A DNA stretch of 64,000 nucleotides, taken from NCBI GenBank assembly GCA_037127255.1, contig JBANSL010000013.1:19116688-19180687 (forward strand), read 5' to 3'. Shown piece after piece: positions 12,660 to 23,057 of this stretch. The notes under the pieces were generated by a model that worked only from the letters and a program-made list of their open reading frames with translations, was not told the DNA's origin and did no database searches. The translations under genes and the position numbers were made by a program. Source of the stretch: Persicaria tinctoria (lineage: Eukaryota > Streptophyta > Magnoliopsida > Caryophyllales > Polygonaceae). How positions within the stretch are numbered: position 1 is the stretch's first letter; every line of letters begins with the position of its first letter.

Positions 12660-12695
12660 CCCCATGCTTAAAATCTTACTTTGTCCTCAAAGTAA
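12660..12695 (-). other. purine tract plus hairpin, copy 2 (covarying)
   Basis: The block 'ccccatgctta' is followed by TTACTTTG-TCCT-CAAAGTAA (stem 12676-12683 with 12688-12695), a perfect 8-bp stem. The loop is the same as in copies 1 and 3, but the stem differs on both arms. Confidence 0.6.
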
Positions 12696-13622
12696 ATAAA
12701 AATAAAGAAAGGAAGGTAGAGAAAACTCACAAAGTAATCAGGCATTTGAGACAAATCATTCAGTTCAAATCTGGAGGAAGGAAGAAAATATGTGATATCC
12801 TCGGGAAAATTCAGCAACCAATCCCACCAAAAAAATGCAGCAGTAACCCTCAATAGTTTTCCTTTTAGATAGGCATCGTCTCCCTTGCAGAAGGTCCTGG
12901 CCAAAACACAAAGCAAAGAAAACATACAAGACAAAGCAATCCAACTTTCCAAGTTCATATATCATCCAAGAACAAAAGAACAACACCCAAGTTCAAACAA
13001 CTAATATAATTAATAGGAACAAGATGAAAAATATACTCACAAATATAATAATAAAAATCAAATCCTCCCCATCTATCCAACCATGTCTTCGAATCACAGG
13101 CGAAACTATGAGTTTAGCAACTCATAGGCCACAAACCTCTCTTCTCTCTCAAAGTGTTCATTGTCTAACCTAATGCCAACACACGACTTATTGTGGAAGA
13201 ATAAAATCTAAATAGGACGTGCAAACCCTTGAAAATATAATAATAATATAATAGGAAATAAGATTCTTCGGATCCAATTCGCAATCGCTGAACACGGGGT
13301 AGATGCGGGCGCCGCTAAAAAATCGGCGGGCGCCGCCCTATGCAGTGGCCAACTTTCTTCTTCGCTTCGATGTTGTGCCTACTTACTCCTTTGTAGCTCC
13401 TTCCTCAGTCTCCATATGCTATAAAACATGTCTTCTAAGCTCTTCCAAGATCTCATCCAAGATCGAAATGTAAAACTGCATAATAAACACTAAAAAGGCG
13501 TAGATTCTGAACTCGAATACTTCACAAGCATGATATGAAACTAGAGTAAAACACATGCAAAACTCCTATCTAAATGCAATAAGAAATACCTATAATGCCT
13601 ATATGAAATATGAATCATCAAA

Positions 13623-13658
13623 TCCCCCCACACTTAGCTCTTGCTTGTCCTCAAGCAA
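13623..13658 (-). other. purine tract plus hairpin, copy 3
   Basis: The block 'cccccacacttag' is followed by TTGCTTG-TCCT-CAAGCAA (13641-13647 with 13652-13658). It lies just inside a putative LTR end at 13620. Confidence 0.6.
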
Positions 13659-13879
13659 CATCAATAGTAGTGCAAATATATATAAATAAGGCATATAAAC
13701 ACCATAACATATATATATATATAGGTAAAGGTTCAAATGAAAACGGGGCTTAAAATGAAAATTGCTCTTAAAGTGAAAATGGATTAATTAGGGGCGAGGA
13801 TCCTGTATTGCTGTACATGCTTTTTAACGGGTCGGCCGGCCCAATTCATGTCTAATTCCCGTTTCTCCTCTGTCAGGTC

Positions 13880-15461
13880 ATAGACTGTTCTCCCTTGCTC
13901 CCATGGCAGTCCGTCTCTCTCAATCGCTCATCTCTCTCCTCCCTCCTCATCGACATCCTCTCGTCGTCCCTCGTTGCCCCTCGCCGTCCTCAGGTATGGC
14001 TCACCCTCGTTCGCTTCCTCTCTCGCCCTTTTCGAATCCAATCTAGCCGATTTCCGCCGCCGCTCATCATCCTCCGGCTTCCTCCTTCGCTCGTCGTCCT
14101 GTTTTCAGGTAATCGATTTGTGATTTCTCTATCTTTGGCTTGAACGATCAACCCGCTTCTGAATTTCAAGAAATTCGGCCTGAACAATCAGAAGGCTATT
14201 GTCGTGTTGTTGCTTCTGAGTTTTCGATTTGTGATTTCTCCAGATTTTTTTATTTCTCTTTATTCACTATTGTGGTTTCTCTATTTTTCACAAAATAGTG
14301 TTATTGCTTCTGACTTTCGAGTGCTTTTGTTGCTTTTGACTTTCTTGTTTTCGATTATTGTCAAGTGCCCTTGTTGCTTCTGAATTTCCTCTTGTTGTTT
14401 CTTGCTTCTGAATGTTTCTTCTTGTTGTTCGAATTAGTTGCTTCTGAATGTTTTCAAGTGTTTTCAAGGCTCTGTTGCTGTTCGAATCAGTTGTTGTAGG
14501 TTAGTTCTTGCTGAATGCAGTTGTTCGAATCAGTTGATGTCTTCTGTTGAGATGGAATCGGTTAGTTCTGGCTGTCTTCAGTTGCTTTTGAATTTTTTTT
14601 AGTGTTTTCGAGTGCTCTGTTGTTGTTCGAATCAGTTGCTTCTGAATTTGCCTCTCGTAAATTTTCCAATTGATCATCCACCAGTGAAATTTTGTTACTG
14701 CAAGAGCCTGTACTCCCTGGTTGTGAAGAGTATGGTGAGTGGTCTATGGGTTATGATTCATGTGATTGGGTTTATATACTAATGGAATTTCAATTACAGA
14801 ATATGGTGAGAGGTCTGTGGATTGAGATTCATGTGATTGTGTATATGACCTTTACATCTAAGATGTCGGTTGTGAAGAAAGAAATAAAATGCCCTTTATT
14901 ATAAGAATTCTTAGTGTGTGATTAAGGTGTGACATGTTTTTTCTATTGTATTACCCCCAATTTGTTTTACCTTGTGAAAGGGATTTCCTCACCTCATGTT
15001 CTTAGGACATTAGGGCCATGGTGAAGATAAGCTTCTTATATTTGTCCATGCTTTCTCTCATAATAAATCTCAATTCATATTAGGACAAGCAAATGAAAAA
15101 TCAGTTGATTAAATTGTTTATCTGCCTATGCAACTCCATTCACATGTTCTTTTTTTTTTATTTGTTATTAGTGGGTTTATCAGCTTGCAATAATATCTTA
15201 TAAGCTTTTCAGCAGTTTCTTGGTTTAAGTATATTGAGAAGTAAGAGATAGAGCAAGGTAGAGGGTCCTTACTCTATCAAAATTTCCTCCACTCTTGTTT
15301 TCCACTTTGTTTGTTCTATCAGACTCGAAAACACCTTTTTGATGTAGTTGGGGGAAGGTCGAAAGGGTGATGATTGTTCTAAAGTTTGAGTTCTAAATCA
15401 CAATAGGCATTTTGAATTGCAGTGTCATAATCGAAATGAATTTTCTATGCAACCTTTGCAT
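13880..15461. other. left interior of the 9-kb element
   Basis: A CT-rich stretch (13880-14110) resembles a plant 5' leader or first exon, with GT donor-like sites after 'cctcag' and 'tttcag'. 14160-14650 is a degenerate array of 'gttgcttctgaattt'-type words. No reading frame is convincing. This could be the start of a captured gene. Confidence 0.35.
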
Positions 15462-16810
15462 TAGGGGTGGGCACGGGACGGGACGGGATTGGGCCGGGAC
15501 GGGACTCGTTCCGCGAAATTTTTTCGGGACGGGATTGACATTTTTTTTTTCGGGACAGGATCGGGACGGGATGGTGTCTGGACGGGACGGGACGGGACGG
15601 TCCTTGTCTCGCATATAAAAATAATAAAATATTATATAAATTTGCAAAGTGAAAAATGCTTTCATAATTCATTATTTAGTATAATATGTTGAAAACGGTA
15701 TTATTCTCAACTATATTATTCAATAATAATATTAATATTAATATTATAATACTATTATTAATTCATATACAATGATTGTATAATTAATTATAATGTTCAA
15801 CATATTTGGCTACATTATCTTACTAGATCAGGACGGAAAGGAGTTGAGACGAGATTTACCAATATTGTCTAATTATCGATTGATAGTTAGGAAAAATACC
15901 GTATTTAATTAGCTATTTGCCTCTTGTAACTCTAAATGGCGCGAGATGTGTGTGTCGATCTGACGGGATCCTCTCCATTGACTCAGTCTGGGATTTCTTA
16001 CTTTATGCCTGGTCGTGCTGTTGTTGATGCTGCTCGACGTAAGTGTGTCAAGTATCGAGATTTGTGTACGGCGGCTGGTTATGGTTTCCTACCCTTCTCA
16101 TTCTCTTCATTGGGAGAGTTGGATACAGATGCAGTTGCATTGCTGAAGCGAATTCAGAAATTCTCGGTATCTCAGGATGCTGGGGCTCGTGATGCACGTT
16201 ATATTTTTATTAGACTTGGCTTTGTTATCGCTAAAGGAGCGGGTGCCCTAATAGTACCTCGGTTGCCCACTAATTTCTTGTAATCTGTTTTTATTATAAT
16301 AATAATAAATAATAATAATAATAATAATAATAAAATAATAATAATAATAATCCCACGTTATAATTAAAAATAAAATAAAATAATATTACTTATTTTTATT
16401 TTTATTATTATAAAATAATTATACTTTACAAAAAAAAAATATAATATGATATAATAATAATAATAATTTTATTATAAATTAATATTATTATTAAATTATA
16501 TTATAATATTATATATTATTATTATTATTATTATTATTATAAATTGAAAATTATTATTATAGTTATAAATAATATTTGCTCAAAATAATAATACTAATAA
16601 TATATTATTATTATTCTATAATATTATTATTATTATAAAAATTATTATTATTATTATATGCGGGACGGGATGGGATTTGCGGGATCCCACCGGGATCGTC
16701 CCGCGTTTCGTCCCGCATAATTTTTGCGGGACGGGATTCGCTATTTTGTCCTAAATCCCACCGGGATCGGGACGGGACCGGGACGGGATCGGGATTTGTG
16801 CCCACCCCTA
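15462..16810. mobile_element. non-autonomous hAT element with perfect 8-bp TSD
   Basis: Ends are 'taggggtgggcac' and its inverse 'gtgcccaccccta', typical hAT termini. The 8-bp TSD CTTTGCAT occurs at 15454-15461 and 16811-16818. Both subterminal regions are arrays of GGGACGGGAT-type words, probably transposase-binding repeats. The centre holds a 115-codon ORF (15936-16283) and an AAT-rich microsatellite (about 16290-16660). No hAT transposase is present. Confidence 0.92.
15936..16283 (+). CDS. 115-aa ORF carried in the hAT element, retroelement-like
   Basis: The frame opens at an ATG and closes at TAA (16281-16283). It contains 'KYRDLCTAAGYGFLPFSFSSLGELD', shown here only in part: KYRDLC, then GYGFLPFSFSSLGELD (about residues 49-66), followed by LLKRIQKF and IRLGFVIAKGAGALIVPRLP near the C terminus. 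From memory this resembles the tail found downstream of reverse transcriptase in some plant RT-related proteins; I cannot confirm it. GC content is well above the surrounding AAT-rich DNA, consistent with capture. Whether it is expressed is unknown. Confidence 0.45.
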   Translation: MARDVCVDLTGSSPLTQSGISYFMPGRAVVDAARRKCVKYRDLCTAAGYGFLPFSFSSLGELDTDAVALLKRIQKFSVSQDAGARDARYIFIRLGFVIAKGAGALIVPRLPTNFL

Positions 16811-17029
16811 CTTTGCATCATTCTGTTGAACTGGGATACTTGGAAATTTGAATGGGAAAGCACCTACAACTATGCCATCAGCGATGAGGCGCCATTAACA
16901 ATTGTTTAGCCTATTGCATTGCAAGGTGCGAAATCATAGATGCTTTCGAGAACCTGTGGTCCGTCCTTGGAACCTAGGCAAAGCAAAATTCCTATCTAAT
17001 ATAATGTGCAATTTTAGTTTGATAAAGTG

Positions 17030-17370
17030 CATAAATAAGGTGATAAAATGCAAAAATAAAATGATGAAGTTTCTGCATATCCATCTTTCTCCTACACTAG
17101 AAAAGTTTCTGCATTCAGCTTACAGTATATCCATGTTGCAAATTTGTTGTCTAACAAGCTACTGGGTTTCATCACAAGTTCAGTGATGTTTTGAGAATGC
17201 AAGAATAAGATGATAAAGTGCAAGAATAAAATGATAAAGTGTATGAATAATAATATGAAGTGCATGAATAAGATTCTAAGGTGCACAATTAAGATTATAA
17301 AGTTCATAAATAAAATGATAAAGTGCAAGAATAAATCAATGAAGGGTAATAATAATAATAATAATAATAA

Positions 17371-17401
<31 letters not shown>

Positions 17402-17419
17402 AAGAAGAAGAAGAAGAAG

Positions 17420-17468
<49 letters not shown>

Positions 17469-17490
17469 AAGTGCATGAATAAGATTATAA
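17030..17490. repeat. ~20-bp minisatellite, forward block, with trinucleotide runs
   Basis: Repeats of the type 'aaagtgcaagaataaaatgat' at about 20-21 bp spacing. They contain consecutive (TAA)n, (GAA)n and (CAA)n runs at 17349-17465. ORFs rich in Lys, Asn or Leu here are artefacts of the repeats. Confidence 0.8.
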
Positions 17491-17500
17491 AGTGCACAAA

Positions 17501-18657
17501 CATGGCAGGAGCGAAACCTCAGATCTCAAAAATCATCTGCAAAGGTCGATCAATACTCAAAAGAAAATTGGGGCTTTTAGTATTACTGGGTTCTTCTTCC
17601 CTTTTTCTTCTATCCCCTTGCCCAAATTTCCAATTCGAGCATAGATTGTTCATTTGTCACTCCTATGGTTCGCTGGTTCTCGGTTCCGAGCCCGTCAGCC
17701 CTATTCCGTGAGCTCGCCCTGTTGGTAACTTTCTTCGGGTGCTTGCCTTCCTCCTCGCTCCTATATATCCACCGTCTGGGCTTGCCGGTGGCGCCCTGCC
17801 TCTTGGTGCTCCGCCTTGGAGCCCGTCGCTACCCATCGCTTGCTTTCGATGTTCGAATCCAATTTCCAGTCATTCTCGTTTGGATATCCTCTTCCTGCTG
17901 CTTCTCGGGGTCGGCTGATCGTCATTGCCCATCTCCGGGTGACGGCGGTGGCACAGTTCTCTGTCCTGGCCGGCTCTGCGAAGCACTGATTACTCTCCTT
18001 GGCGTGCAAGTTGCATCCTATTGCCCTTGCACGCCAAGTTTGCTAAATTAAAAAAAAAAAAGTATATATAAATATATGTATTTACTTTTTATATCTATAT
18101 TTATATATATTTATTTGCCTATACATACATTTAAAAACCCATCCGAAAGGGTTAAACTAAAACCCGAAAGGGCTTGAATTAAATCCCGTAAGGGCCTTGA
18201 TAAAATCCCGAAAGGGCTTTCAGGTGCGTTTTACTAGGGTGGTTCTTGGCAGCATCTCTGGCCTCTGGATGTTCGTGGCGCTCCTAGTCTTAGTTGGGGC
18301 TCTGACGTTCGGTGTCGGGTCTGGCTGGGGTCGAGACGGTGTGTATCGAGGCGACTCCGTTATTCGGAAATTTCCTTGGAGGTTCGTCTTCATCGCCCAC
18401 AGGGGATTCCTGATGTACCGCTGGCCAGCGGTGTCATTGTTCGGTGGCGCTTGGCATCGAGTCGTAGTCTATGTTGTCCTCGACGTTTTAGGGTTAGGTT
18501 CGTGTGTCCGCTTAGTTTTGTTTGCTTGCCACTTTTTGTATTGTACCTTTCTATTATATGTTGTATGTTTGACGGTTCGCCGTCTGCCGACTTTGTCGGC
18601 CTCTCGAGAAGTCAGGTTTGTCTGACCCTCGAATTCTTACCTTATCAAAAAAAAAAA
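17501..18657 (+). mobile_element. poly(A)-tailed retroposon inserted in the minisatellite
   Basis: A GC-richer insert interrupts the minisatellite. It ends 'cgaattcttaccttatc' plus a run of A, and the word AAAGTGCACAAA occurs at 17489-17500 and again at 18658-18669, acting as a TSD (the host repeat itself contains this word, which weakens the point). No reverse-transcriptase domain was seen. It is probably a 5'-truncated or non-autonomous LINE/SINE-like copy. Its 3' end resembles the minus-strand element at 52641. Confidence 0.65.
18142..18216. repeat. 22-bp repeats with GNRA-type hairpins
   Basis: CCCGAAAGGG (18163), CCCGTAAGGG (18185) and CCCGAAAGGG (18207) are spaced exactly 22 bp, preceded by a variant TCCGAAAGGG at 18142. 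Each is a CCC/GGG stem closed by GAAA or GTAA, i.e. a GNRA tetraloop in RNA. They lie inside the retroposon. Confidence 0.75.
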
Positions 18658-18660
18658 AAA

Positions 18661-19560
18661 GTGCACAAATAACATTATAAAGTGCAAGAATAATCATACA
18701 ATGTGCAATAATAATAAAATTATGAAGTGCATAATTAAGAATATAAAATGCATAAATAAAATAATAAAGTGGAAAAATAAAATCATGAAGTGCATGAATA
18801 AGATTATAAAGTGCACAAATAAAATTATAAAGTGCACAAATAACCTTATAAAGTGCAAGAATAATCATACAATGTGCAATAATAATAAAATTACGAAGTG
18901 CAAGAATAAGATTTTGAAGTGCACAATTAAGATTATAAATTGAAAAAATAAAATGATAAAATGCGATCATAAAGTGCATCAGCTTTGGCATGAGCATTAA
19001 TAAGAAAGATGCTAAAGTGCAAGAAAAAAATGATGAAGTGCAAGAACAAAATGATGAAGTGCATAAATTAGATTATGAAGTGCACAATTAAGATTATAAA
19101 GTGCATAAATAAAATGATTAAGTGCAAGACTAAAATGATATTTTTACGCACTTTATATTATTGTTAATGCACCAATTTATGTATTTTATAATATTATTTA
19201 TACACTTTATAATTTTAGTCATACACTTTATGATTTTTTTTTGCACTTTAGAGTATTAAAATGAATTAAAAATCTGATTTTTTTAGAAATTTAAATTCTA
19301 TTTTTTTTTCAGAAATCTAATTTTTCCATAAATCTGAAATAAGAAAGAAACTGCTTGTTTTCAGGCTCATACTTGTTGTTTTGGTATCCCCATCTTCTGT
19401 CATCATTCCCCCCTCCCCCCACCCCTCTCATTTAAGAGTTTAGACCTTTTGTGCACTTTATAATTTTTTTTTGGTGAACTTTATAATATTATTTTTGCAC
19501 TTTATAATCTTGTTTGTGAACTTAGTAATCTTTTTTATGCACTTTAATTTTTATCACATG
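18661..19560. repeat. minisatellite continued, with strand switch near 19140
   Basis: From 18661 to about 19140 units read 'aagtgca(n)aataanattata'. From about 19145 to 19560 the same word appears inverted ('tgcactttataat'). The array is therefore an imperfect large inverted repeat within the 9-kb element. Confidence 0.7.
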
Positions 19561-19838
19561 AACCTTATTAAGGCAAAACTTGCAGTTGCACCAGATTTTG
19601 CTTCTTCTATCATAGAGAGGGACATCAGTTGATTATTATTGAATCATTCATTACAGTAGAAGAGAAACAAACATCAATTATACATCAATATTCTTAGTCG
19701 CAACATTTAGATCTATCTATTAGCAGCGCTGAATACGATCAATCATATGTATCTCTGAACTTAATATTTTCAAGTCTATAAAGCTTACAAATTGAACCAA
19801 ACATGCTTCCCTTTGTTTTTGTGTGTGTGCGTTGTAGG

Positions 19839-20169
19839 ACTGTACAACTCTAAAAAAGAGGCTAAAAAAGATGCTGCTGTTTTGAGATTGAAACTTGATA
19901 CAGAGATGAGGAGGAAAGTATCAAAACGGGACGACAAGATCTCATCACTGAAAAGCACCTTAATAGACTGTGAAGCTGAAATCAAGAGGCTGAAAGATAT
20001 GATAGCTGATGTTGACAAGAAATGCCCGCTGCAAGCTGAGCTATATAGGCTGACAGCCGAAAAGGATCGGGTAGAGCAGAAGCATAGAGAACTAGAAGAG
20101 CACTGCTAAGCCTTAAATTAACATGTAGATGCAGAGAAGAAGCTGAGCGACGAAATTGAACTACTGAAG
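19839..20169 (+). pseudogene. coiled-coil exon, decayed gene fragment
   Basis: A strong acceptor (pyrimidine/GT-rich tract then 'gttgtag') precedes 19839 and a donor-like 'aag|gtaggc' follows 20169. Between them the frame encodes a Lys/Glu-rich, heptad-like protein (KKEAKKDAAVLRLKLDTEMR, later KSTLIDCEAEIKRLKDMI and EKDRVEQKHRELEEHC). Two in-frame TAA/TAG stops follow LEEHC, after which similar coiled-coil sequence (AEKKLSDEIELLK) continues. This looks like a host gene exon captured or stranded within the 9-kb element and since decayed. The parent gene is not recognised. Confidence 0.55.
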
Positions 20170-20278
20170 GTAGGCACTGAGAATAGAGAGCAGCTGGAAG
20201 CTTTAAAGCTTTACTTGTTGTCTATGTATAATTTTGTCTATGAATAAGATTTGAAATGTCTGTACAAGGTTTAGAGAA

Positions 20279-20348
20279 AGCCTATATGGGATTCGAACCC
20301 ATACCATGTATATAATAACACATTGCTCTCCCATTGAGCTAATAGGCT
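20279..20348 (-). pseudogene. tRNA-like sequence, copy 3 (best preserved)
   Basis: On the minus strand GCCTATT pairs with ATAGGC at the acceptor (one mismatch), the D arm is GCTC/GAGC, and the T arm is gggttcgaatccc. The anticodon arm can form only with an 8-nt loop (ATGTG/TACAT), so a working tRNA is doubtful. Confidence 0.55.
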
Positions 20349-20399
20349 TTAAAAGGCAGTACATACATTTGTGACAAATTGCACTGAGATGACATGAAA

Positions 20400-22653
20400 A
20401 TAAACTGAACATATATCTCCTCACAATCAGCTCCTCAATCAAGAAATGAATGAAACTAAATCTCCTCAATTAGCTCAATCAACTCCTCATTTAAGACTTG
20501 AATGAAACTAAACTAAATAGAACTTCATTGTCATTGTAATTTCGCAAAGTTTCTTATCACACATAAATGAAATAGAACAAATTACATCATAAGAAATATA
20601 CAATTAGTTGAGGCAATCCCATATTATAACCCGAAATCAAATTTAAGGAATAAGATATTTTTCAGTATTGGATATATATTAGGAAAGCTTCCATGTGGGG
20701 GCTAACACATCAACATTGAATAGTTTTGACACTTGAAAAATAAAACAAAGAGACAAAAGGGGCAAGGAGGGATTGGTCACAAATCAACAAATGAGAACTT
20801 CCATATGTTTTGCATAATCACATAATAGACATTTTCTTTAAAACCTAACAAGCAAAAAATGTTATCAAGAAAGAGCACACAATTTTAGATTATGAGAATC
20901 GATTGGAAACCATGAAATTGGCACCGACTTAACTCAAATTATAGACAAATGCAGAAGGCGAAGTGAAGGATTCAGTTCAAATGTAGCAAAGAACAAGTAA
21001 ACAGAAGATGAAGGGGAAACCCTAACAACTAGAACATGAAAAATCAAGAGCATTGGAGAACCCTAACAAACAAAGCAACAAAAAAGGACCTATTCCAAAC
21101 TCTGATTTTTCAAGCAAATGAAATGTTAGAGAGATGGAATCAAAAGAAGAAGAAGAAGGAAGATTAGGAGATTAGAGATGGATGGGTGATGGAAAGGAAC
21201 TTACGAGTAGCGGTCCGAGCGGAGCGGGCAACGAAATGAGGCTCCTCGCGAGGGGGAAGGAAGCCATGGCCGCTCCGGGAGAGAGAAGAAAGCTGAGGCT
21301 CCTCGCGACCAGTTTCTCTTTGCTCATGAACCCTATTCTCCTTACTTTGGCCGCCCGCTGCCACTTGCCAGCCACCGTTTAGGATGAACTGAAGATAAAA
21401 AGAGCGAGAAAAAAAAAGATGAGTAATGAAGTTACCGTTAGCTATGCCACCTTTACACAGCGAGGATGAAATGAAATCAGGTCGACAAATACCTAACCCT
21501 AAGAGTGCGAGCAGTCAGTAGAAACACAAATTCAAAGCCTTAACAAATAAGAACACTCAAATCAAATCAAGCCGACGACGAACAAGCAAAAGATAAAACA
21601 GGAATCAAATTGAAATTATGATATGAATCAGGTGAAGGAAGCAAAGGGTGAGAAAGAAAGCAGAGATTAATGGAATACCTGAGAAGAGAGGAATCAAATG
21701 GGAGCAGAAGTTTACTAAATAAGAAAACATCTCCGTCTCAACTTCACAAGTTACCTACCTACATTAGCAAATTTGAGAATAAGAAATTGCTGACTAGCTC
21801 ATTGATTTAAAGCTACTGCTAGACCGAATATGTTGTAAGTCCTACAATATTAATGCATAAACCTAATCGGTTATGCAAGAAGATCAGCAACTTTTACTTA
21901 CAAATTACTAGCTATGCAAAGAGTATGACATATTGGGTTTATATGCAAAGAGGTGTGAGTGTATAGTTTGAACTAATCACAAAGAGGGGGGTATGACTGT
22001 GCAAATGGATTAAAGACAATAAGCAGTTCTGGTCTACAGGTGCACAGAGAGATCTTCTCCAACGCCAAATTAACAATAACCTTATTCCAGGTCTAATTTT
22101 CAGTATCCCAACAAACAACACAAAGAGATGTTCTCCAACATCAAATTTCATACAGTAAGCTCTTATCGATTTCTCATTAGAGAAACTTAAATATCTGTAC
22201 AAAAACTTAACTATGGAAAGCAAGAACAACTAGGAGTCTAGGACAAACAAAACCACAAATTGGAAACCAAAGGAGGCCGGTGAGGGGATAGAAATCAAGA
22301 ATTAACAAAATTTATACCCAAATACCTTAAATCACTGGAACAATTTGAAACCATCGGCTCTCTCCCTCACCGGCGGCCTCTAGCGATTCTCAAACCTCTG
22401 GTAGCCCCGGCGTCGATCGCTTACTCTCACTCCAATTACTCTCAGGTCGCCGCAAAGATCGGCGTCTCCTATTACTCGAAGGAAGAGGGACGGAGAGATG
22501 GAGAGAGAGAGAACGACATTGAACAGAGAGAGAGGGACGGAGAGAGACGAAGCCCTAACACATATCAGAGAGAGAGGGGTGCTGGATGAACCCATTTTTC
22601 TTTCAAACCAGTCCGGTTCATTTTTTTTAAAGCCAGACCCGCGCTCAGTTTTT
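20400..22653. other. right interior of the 9-kb element
   Basis: Mostly AT-rich without recognised genes. On the minus strand 21190-21290 reads as a GC-rich first-exon-like stretch with an ATG (codon at 21264-21266 region), an Ala/Leu/Ser-rich N terminus and a donor-like 'ctc|gtaagttc', so a second captured gene start is possible. 22370-22600 is GA-rich on the plus strand, like a CT-rich 5' leader of a minus-strand gene. The product is not recognised. Confidence 0.3.
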
Positions 22654-22743
22654 CCCTTAATTAGCTCATTTTCACTTTAAGCATAATTTTCATTTTAAGT
22701 CCCATTTTCATTTTAACCTCACCATATATATATATATATATAT

Positions 22744-23055
22744 GGAAAGGTTCTAATGAAACAGATAATACGGTGTAACGGTGAAACGAATGAATATTGG
22801 GTCATATTCATATGAATATTATGTTATGTGAATATATAAATATGAATATTATATTGTGTGAATATGAATATGATTTAAATATGGGTATATGAATATTTTA
22901 TTATTTATATTCAAATAATATAAAGTGAATAACACAGTATTCATATCCACACACCACAATATTCACATATTCATATCCAAATAATGTCATATTCGTATTA
23001 ATATAACGCAATATTCATTCGTTTCACTGTATTCTTTGTTTCACTGGAACTCTTG

Positions 23056-23057
<2 letters not shown>
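22744..23057. mobile_element. 314-bp TA-targeting MITE, relative of the 9-kb element
   Basis: The left end 'ggaaaggttctaatgaaac' and the inverted right end 'ggcaagagttccagtgaaac' form terminal inverted repeats that both run on into GTGAAACGAATGAATATT. It sits between (TA)n tracts. The tip (GG-AAGGTTC-AATGAAA) matches that of the element at 13724. The interior consists of repeated 'aatatgaatattat' words. Confidence 0.8.

Larger units (their letters stand above)
9920..13723 (-). mobile_element. LTR-retroelement remnants, minus orientation
   Basis: Three times a sequence ending in or near CA is followed by a C-rich block ('ccccatgctta' or 'ccccacactta') and a perfect short hairpin with loop TCCT. 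Read on the minus strand this is hairpin, purine-rich tract, then the start of an LTR (TGATAGAG at 11320; TGATGATT at 13620). The left part has 'tggagtcgaacccacagag' near 10030, a word common near plant gypsy LTR ends. The 162-codon minus ORF at 10350-10838 is not recognised. No integrase or RT domain was seen, so these are LTRs and non-coding internal parts only. The same internal sequence resumes at 23132, after the 9-kb insertion. Confidence 0.55.
13724..22723. mobile_element. 9.0-kb TIR element inserted in a TA run
   Basis: The left terminus (13724-13794) and the inverted right terminus (22654-22723) match over about 70 bp with a few differences and one indel. They share GGT, GGTT and AAATGAAAA, then CTTAAAATGAAAATT, CTTAAAGTGAAAATG and TAATTA, i.e. 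three spaced copies of a TTAAARTGAAAAT-like word. Both sides abut (TA)n, so any TSD is hidden in the microsatellite. No transposase was seen. Inside are a CT-rich leader-like stretch, a hAT element, a poly(A)-tailed retroposon, a minisatellite, a coiled-coil exon and a tRNA-like sequence. Host retroelement sequence matches on either side (13621-13706 and 23132 on). It may be a gene-capturing non-autonomous DNA transposon, perhaps Mutator-like; superfamily uncertain. Confidence 0.75.

Noticed and set aside
17349..17465. Evenly spaced short repeats that could suggest a CRISPR-like array
   Set aside because: They are simple trinucleotide repeats in a plant nuclear genome with no unique spacers.
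17092..17482. Long Leu/Phe-rich (minus) and Lys/Asn-rich (plus) ORFs
   Set aside because: Direct translations of (TAA)n, (GAA)n and (CAA)n runs and the minisatellite.
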